Below the pieces are notes generated by a model. The model did not search any database and was not told the DNA's origin. It was given only the letters and a program-made list of their open reading frames with translations. From assembly GCA_050953005.1 (NCBI GenBank), contig JBMNLV010000001.1:62001-126000 (forward strand): a DNA stretch of 64,000 bases, read 5' to 3'. This DNA is from UBA6115 sp050953005 (GTDB lineage Bacteria > Bacillota > Clostridia > Christensenellales > Aristaeellaceae). Made by a program: the position numbers and the translations under genes. Shown piece by piece: positions 63,297-64,000 of this stretch. Numbering within the stretch: position 1 is the stretch's first letter; each line of letters opens with the position of its first letter.

Positions 63297-64000
63297 ATGG
63301 CAAAACAGAAATTTGAGCGCACCAAGCCGCACGTGAACATCGGCACGATAGGCCATGTTGATCACGGCAAGACAACGCTGACCGCGGCAATAACGATGGT
63401 ACTTGCCAAGGCGGGGCATGCACAGGCGATGGCCTACGATCAGATCGACAAGGCTCCTGAAGAGAAGGCCCGCGGAATCACGATCAATACCTCACACGTG
63501 GAGTATGAGACAGAAAATCGACATTACGCGCACGTGGACTGCCCCGGCCATGCCGACTATGTCAAGAACATGATCACCGGCGCGGCGCAAATGGACGGAG
63601 CGATCCTCCTGGTGTCGGCGCCTGACGGCCCGATGCCCCAGACGCGAGAGCACATCCTGCTGGCCCGCCAGGTCGGCGTGCCGTCGATGGTAGTTTTCAT
63701 GAACAAGATCGACCTGATGGACGACGAGGAGCTGCTTGAGCTGGTAGAGATGGAAGTTCGCGATCTTCTCAACAGCTATGATTTTCCCGGTGATGAGATT
63801 CCGATCACCAAGGGCAGCGCGCTCAAGGCGCTGGAATATATGCAAAAGGACGGTTCTGATCCGCAAAACGCGCCTGAGTGCAAGTGCATTTATGAACTGA
63901 TGGATACAGTGGACAACTATATTCCCACGCCTGCCCGCGCTGTGGACCGCCCCTTCCTGATGCCGGTAGAGGATGTCTTCTCGATCACCGGGCGCGGCAC
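63297..64000 (+). CDS. tuf: Elongation factor Tu, N-terminal part (window ends inside)
   Basis: ATG 63297 with AGGAGG upstream; open to the end of the window (234 complete codons). GTPase that carries aminoacyl-tRNA to the ribosome. G1 GHVDHGKTTLT, switch I PEEKARGITINTSHVEYET, G3 DCPGHADYVKNM, G4 NKIDLMDD, G5 KGSALKAL, then the start of domain 2 (RPFLMPVEDVFSITGRGT). No rpsL, rpsG or fusA precedes it, so it is probably outside the str operon or a second tuf copy. Confidence 0.95.
   Translation, partial: MAKQKFERTKPHVNIGTIGHVDHGKTTLTAAITMVLAKAGHAQAMAYDQIDKAPEEKARGITINTSHVEYETENRHYAHVDCPGHADYVKNMITGAAQMDGAILLVSAPDGPMPQTREHILLARQVGVPSMVVFMNKIDLMDDEELLELVEMEVRDLLNSYDFPGDEIPITKGSALKALEYMQKDGSDPQNAPECKCIYELMDTVDNYIPTPARAVDRPFLMPVEDVFSITGRG

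Overview
The window looks like the chromosome of an anaerobic, Gram-positive-type bacterium of the Clostridia (Bacillota). The reasons are a selenocysteine-dependent glycine reductase operon under a tandem glycine riboswitch, a Wzz/CpsD/CpsB plus LCP-type exopolysaccharide locus, the Firmicute order rpsO-pnp-M16 peptidase-dUTPase-ftsK, and AGGAGG-type ribosome binding sites throughout. This assignment is inferred from gene content; there is no rRNA in the window.

Layout. 0-6.1 kb (+): a decayed, AT-richer exopolysaccharide locus with an LCP protein, chain-length protein, tyrosine kinase, PHP phosphatase, a chimeric sugar transferase and a glycosyltransferase stub. 6.1-14.6 kb (-): ftsK, an RsiV-like exported protein, dUTPase, M16 peptidase, pnp and rpsO. 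14.6-15.8 kb: a 1.15-kb insertion sequence with a frameshifted DDE transposase. 15.9-19.3 kb: an SH3/peptidoglycan-binding exported protein and RtcB. 19.4-28.9 kb (-): a ten-gene Mrp/Mbh-like cation/proton antiporter operon with four large antiporter-like subunits. 28.9-41.7 kb: a selenium island. selAB (-), a selD that is itself a selenoprotein (+), and the operon riboswitch-grdX-grdE-grdB-trxB-trxA-grdA-grdC-grdD (-) contain three in-frame selenocysteine TGA codons (selD, grdA, grdB), so machinery and clients sit together. 41.8-50.6 kb (+): a very GC-rich unit with response regulator, sensor kinase, a 57-residue membrane peptide, four tandem paralogous exported proteins, two permeases and an ABC ATPase. 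This is the least described system in the window.

50.7-64 kb is accessory: a ROK sugar kinase, three 160-bp inverted-repeat elements around a mosaic exported protein, an alpha/beta hydrolase with a membrane-protein extension in another frame, an aldo/keto reductase-like iron-sulfur protein, a zinc alcohol dehydrogenase, a 983-residue primase-helicase-PLD nuclease of the TOTE type (likely defence), an IS630 remnant, then tRNA-Gly(CCC) and the start of tuf, cut by the window end.

Several genes (LCP, the 1229 secreted protein, cpsD, the transposase, grdD, perhaps the hydrolase) are interrupted by apparent single-base length changes, most of them in short homopolymers. Sequencing error and real decay cannot be separated here. 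The CapK and glycosyltransferase junctions in the exopolysaccharide locus are genuine rearrangements.
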